Positions 61,234-64,000 of a DNA stretch of 64,000 nucleotides are shown here, in pieces. The translations under genes and the position numbers were made by a program. Numbering within the stretch: position 1 is the first letter of the stretch; each line of letters opens with the position of its first letter. This DNA comes from Cordia subcordata (taxonomy: Eukaryota; Streptophyta; Magnoliopsida; Boraginales; Cordiaceae), in the NCBI GenBank assembly GCA_028554755.1, contig JAPTOF010000001.1, positions 818,501-882,500 on the forward strand. The letters are read 5' to 3'. The notes beneath the pieces were generated by a model. That model saw nothing but the letters and a program-made list of their open reading frames with translations. It made no database searches and was not told the origin of the DNA.

Positions 61234-62718
61234 TCACGATTCAACGTTCTTATCATTTGTGCAATTCTTATGATCTTCTTCAGTGTCAGCATCCTCGTCC
61301 AGGTGGCCGGTAAGAATCTGTGCTTTGGCAGCCTCTTTGTCCCAGCAAATCCTGGAGATGAAAAACAGCAACACCACCAAGCAAACTGCGGCTCCGACTA
61401 GAAAGCCTGTTAACAGTCCTCCAAGACCAAGATGGAACCTGAAAGCTAGAACCACCCCCATTGGCAAGGCCAGGAAGTAGAATCCAGACATGTTCGCGTA
61501 AATGCCTAGCCATGGTCTAGCTGTTCCACGTACTATTCCTCCGCACACTGTCAATGGAAAATTAACTACTTCCAGCGACGCCATTAGCAACATCATCTTC
61601 TTGACACCTCTTATAATTCCCTTGTCATGGCTAAACAAACGGCCCCATGCACCTCTGGCTGCTACCATGGTTGAGGCACCAGCCAAGCCACAAAGCATAC
61701 TCACTGCTAGAGATACGTACGCTGCCCGAGAGGCAGGGCTGCTATGGTTAGCTCCGAGCTCATTGGAGACCCGGATAGATGCACAGGTGGATAGGGAAAG
61801 CATTAGTGAAAAGAGCAAGTAATCAAAGTTGAGTACAATGGCTAAAACGCCCACCGCTTGCTTTGCATTTGGCAAACGGCCTGTTAGCAAGACTACGATC
61901 TCGTAGCACCACCATTCCAGGCAGGTGGTGAGACAACATGGTCCGCAGAGCTTGATCATTTTCATCCAGTCGCCAATTTCTTGCTCCCACCACCCGCCTT
62001 CTCTCCAATTCCCATCCTTTCTTCTTTCAGAAATCAGCACGTACAAAGCAAGCAGAACAACTACTATTAAGTCACTTACCCACACAGCCATGGAAACTCC
62101 CTCGAAACCCTTGGCTTGCGAAAGCAAAATGTTGATCGGAACATGAATAGCTGCTGCAATAGCTGAGCTCAACATGATCGGAACTGTTATGTTCTGCGCA
62201 CTCAAATAGGCTTTTAGAGGGCATAAAAATGAAGTGATCGCCAAATCAGGGAGGAGACAGACAAGATAGTCCTTTGCCACGATTGAGATGTCTTCTTGTT
62301 GGCCGAATTGAACGAGAATCTTGTCAACATTTAGCCACAAGAAAGCAATGGGGACCGCTGTCACTAACAGTAATGAAGTTGCCATGACAAGGGTTTTGTG
62401 AAGGAGCTTGAAGTTTTTGGCTCCGAACGCCTGGCCACAGATTGGTTCCATGGCACCACACAGCCCATTCAAGACCGAAAAACCGGTCACATTTGCGAAG
62501 GTTAAACCAAGCGCGCCACCGGCCAAGGAAAGCTCTCCAAGCCGGCCAAGAAACGCGGTTGTGATGGCTAGCTTCGCGAACCACGTAAAGTTCATTGCTG
62601 CCAACGGGATTGTTATTCCTCGTTGCAGTTTCAGCTCTGATAGCATCATGCTCGCCATGCTTACACGTTGAGCTGATGAATGCAGAGAATGGTTTTTCTC
62701 AAGTGAGTTTTCTTCCAT
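61234..62718 (-). CDS. MATE family transporter, DTX56-like
   Basis: Intronless, 494 aa, with about twelve membrane helices, the usual size for plant MATE (DETOXIFICATION) exporters. Family signatures are clear: EPICGQAFGAKN (91-102), the Pro-rich helix around LLPDLAITSFLCPLKAYL (155-172), LEWWCYEIVVLLTG (267-280), SIRVSNELGA (314-323) and GIVRGTARPWLGIYAN (394-409). The N-terminus (about 33 aa) and C-terminus (from about 459, rich in Asp, Glu, Asn and Lys) are cytosolic tails. In Arabidopsis an intronless MATE gene, At4g22790 (DTX56/RHC1), follows ACR7; that protein is reported to act in CO2/bicarbonate signalling of guard cells. The same order here supports orthology, but substrate and role are inferred from position and family only. 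Confidence 0.93.
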   Translation of the reverse strand: MEENSLEKNHSLHSSAQRVSMASMMLSELKLQRGITIPLAAMNFTWFAKLAITTAFLGRLGELSLAGGALGLTFANVTGFSVLNGLCGAMEPICGQAFGAKNFKLLHKTLVMATSLLLVTAVPIAFLWLNVDKILVQFGQQEDISIVAKDYLVCLLPDLAITSFLCPLKAYLSAQNITVPIMLSSAIAAAIHVPINILLSQAKGFEGVSMAVWVSDLIVVVLLALYVLISERRKDGNWREGGWWEQEIGDWMKMIKLCGPCCLTTCLEWWCYEIVVLLTGRLPNAKQAVGVLAIVLNFDYLLFSLMLSLSTCASIRVSNELGANHSSPASRAAYVSLAVSMLCGLAGASTMVAARGAWGRLFSHDKGIIRGVKKMMLLMASLEVVNFPLTVCGGIVRGTARPWLGIYANMSGFYFLALPMGVVLAFRFHLGLGGLLTGFLVGAAVCLVVLLFFISRICWDKEAAKAQILTGHLDEDADTEEDHKNCTNDKNVES

Positions 62719-62911
62719 TGTTGAGGCTATGATTCTATATTGTTATTAGGAAAATGGAAATATAAAATCACACTATGAGCACAAGAATGATAAGGCAATT
62801 GAGTGCATGGATTTCGTGAAGGTATGGGTTTGGCTAGTTAGGGTGACATCCCATGAGCGGCTCTTTGTAACGCCCAATATAATAAGGCAGTGGAAGGAGT
62901 TGGTAATAATG

Positions 62912-62922
62912 GATATATATTG
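62912..62922 (-). promoter_or_regulatory. Possible TATA box of the MATE gene
   Basis: The minus strand reads CAATATATATCC, about 195 bp upstream of the ATG. Position only. Confidence 0.3.
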
Positions 62923-63572
62923 TGCGCGATGAGAGTGCAAGAAATGCATAGTCCTGCTTAAAGATGCTACTTGGGACAAAAATTTCCCGTTACTTGAAAA
63001 ACTAACTTTCGCATAATAACTAATCACGTGATGCAGCATACTTTAGAGAATTAATTTGCACCATTTTGTTTCTCTTTTTCTCTTTCTTTTTTACTTTTGC
63101 ATTCTTAGTTGAGCAAAATCTATCTTCATAAAGAGTAAAACTTTATATCATTAAGGTAATTAATCATCGCCCCCATATTTTGTATAGGAAAAATTCTTTC
63201 AAATGAGAAGAGGATGCAATATCAGTACTCATCAGGATACAGCAGTGCCCTTAATCATAATAAGCACGTCTTGAATCATCCTTATGTTGTTGAAGTTACT
63301 GTAAATCCTAGTTCTTCTTAAGTCATGAACAGTTGACTAATAGGTCACAACGCATACAGCACCAGAAAGCTAGAAAGCAGAAACTATAAAAGGATACTCT
63401 ATACGTTTTTTAGTTGTTCCTCCCCTTTCTTTTTTGATTTTTCGGTTCCTCCTTGTTACTTTTTAGCTTTTCTGAATTTAATTTATTTGGTGGACCAAAC
63501 TAAAAAGGTTTAGAAATATCACCCTGAAGAGCTCCTTTCAAAAGTTGTTGAAAGATTAAACACAAAAAAAAG

Positions 63573-63607
63573 GACACACACACACACACACATATATATG
63601 TATATAT
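63573..63607. repeat. (AC)n(AT)n microsatellite
   Basis: A CA run passes directly into an AT run. Confidence 0.9.
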
Positions 63608-63710
63608 CTTAATTAAAGGCAGCGAACTAAAAATGCTATCGACCATGTTGCCTTTTATTGTAAAAGGTTTGTCTTCGTACCATGTCGCCTTTTTATATAA
63701 GGTTTGATTT

Positions 63711-63842
63711 TGAGACAGAAAATTTTCATTTTTAAATTTTGTCAAAATTTTGTTAATAATGAAACATTGTGATGAAAATTTCATATCAAATTTTCATCTC
63801 TAATCTTGAGACGGAATTTCACATTTTTGTATTTCGTCTCAA
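63711..63842. repeat. Repeated GAGAC(G/A)GAAAT motifs with a hairpin, possible transposon edge
   Basis: TTGAGACAGAAAATTTTCAT (from 63709) and TTGAGACGGAATTTCA (63807) lie in one orientation, and ATTTCGTCTCAA (63831-63842) is the inverse. The last two form a hairpin with 12 bp arms and one mismatch. Subterminal repeats of this kind occur in CACTA-type elements, but no element end is visible before the window stops. Confidence 0.35.
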
Positions 63843-64000
63843 AAGATTTTGTCAAAATATATTAATGGATGATAATATGGCACCGATGCTAAGCCAATGG
63901 AAGATATGGAGGTTTTAGCAATCTGCCATATTATCATTTTATCATAATTAATTGGTAGTTGTATATAAATGATTTGGCCAAGGCACACACCACTAGTGTC

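Larger units (their letters stand above)
62719..64000. other. Region upstream of the MATE gene to the window edge
   Basis: The first few hundred bases are the MATE leader and promoter. Beyond 63570 lie a CA/AT microsatellite and a block of GAGACGGAATTT-type motifs (see 63711-63842). No gene is seen. Confidence 0.55.

Noticed and set aside
61502..62671. Several plus-strand frames of 73-106 codons
   Set aside because: Antisense shadows of the GC-richer MATE exon.
1..64000. tRNA, rRNA, CRISPR, intact retrotransposon, virus or organelle insert
   Set aside because: No long polyprotein frames, no cloverleaf-like runs, no regularly spaced repeats and no organelle or viral gene segments were recognised on reading both strands.

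Overview
This is a 64 kb piece of nuclear chromosome from a flowering plant, almost certainly a eudicot. The evidence is AT-rich DNA, short exons with GT-AG introns, chloroplast-targeted Clp subunits encoded in the nucleus, plant-only families (AHL, ACR, CLPT), and many small non-autonomous DNA transposons. The species cannot be fixed from the sequence. No bacterial, viral, CRISPR, rRNA or tRNA feature was recognised.

Layout. 1-1077 (-): 5' part of a C-4 sterol methyl oxidase (SMO1 type), cut by the window edge. 9944-11918 and 13835-15195 (+): two tandem members of the At4g22758-like (DUF7054) family. 16620-19414 (+): a complete cornichon homologue in four exons. 20664-24011 (+): an intron-containing CLPR2 pseudogene. 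24756-25280 (-): a single-exon acidic protein with three internal repeats. 27207-30776 (-): an AT-hook/PPC protein (AHL), five exons. 42298-44904 (-): an ACT-domain-repeat protein (ACR7/ACR8 type), seven exons. 56874-60638 (+): a chloroplast Clp accessory subunit (CLPT), five exons. 61234-62718 (-): an intronless MATE transporter (DTX56-like). Two gene-empty stretches, about 30.8-42.3 kb and 45-56.8 kb, hold mainly transposon relics and simple repeats.

From memory of Arabidopsis loci, the gene order (SMO1, At4g22758-like, cornichon, CLPR2, AHL, ACR, CLPT, MATE) interleaves neighbours that Arabidopsis splits among At4g22753-At4g22790, At4g12060-At4g12110 and At1g12390-At1g12420. The window therefore looks like a less fractionated ancestral block. 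The genes are not an operon or a pathway cluster; they share ancestry of position. CLPR2 and CLPT are both parts of the chloroplast Clp system, but the CLPR2 copy here is dead.

Mobile DNA is small: at least six Tourist/Harbinger-like MITEs flanked by TTA (or AAA), two long-armed foldback elements of about 0.8 kb, and one CACTA-type element of 756 bp with a perfect TTA target duplication inside an older repeat array. I found no clearly new biological system. The best leads are the CLPR2 pseudogene, the acidic-repeat protein, an optional 28-residue exon extension in the first DUF7054 gene, and a cluster of E2F-like sites in the 50 kb gene desert.
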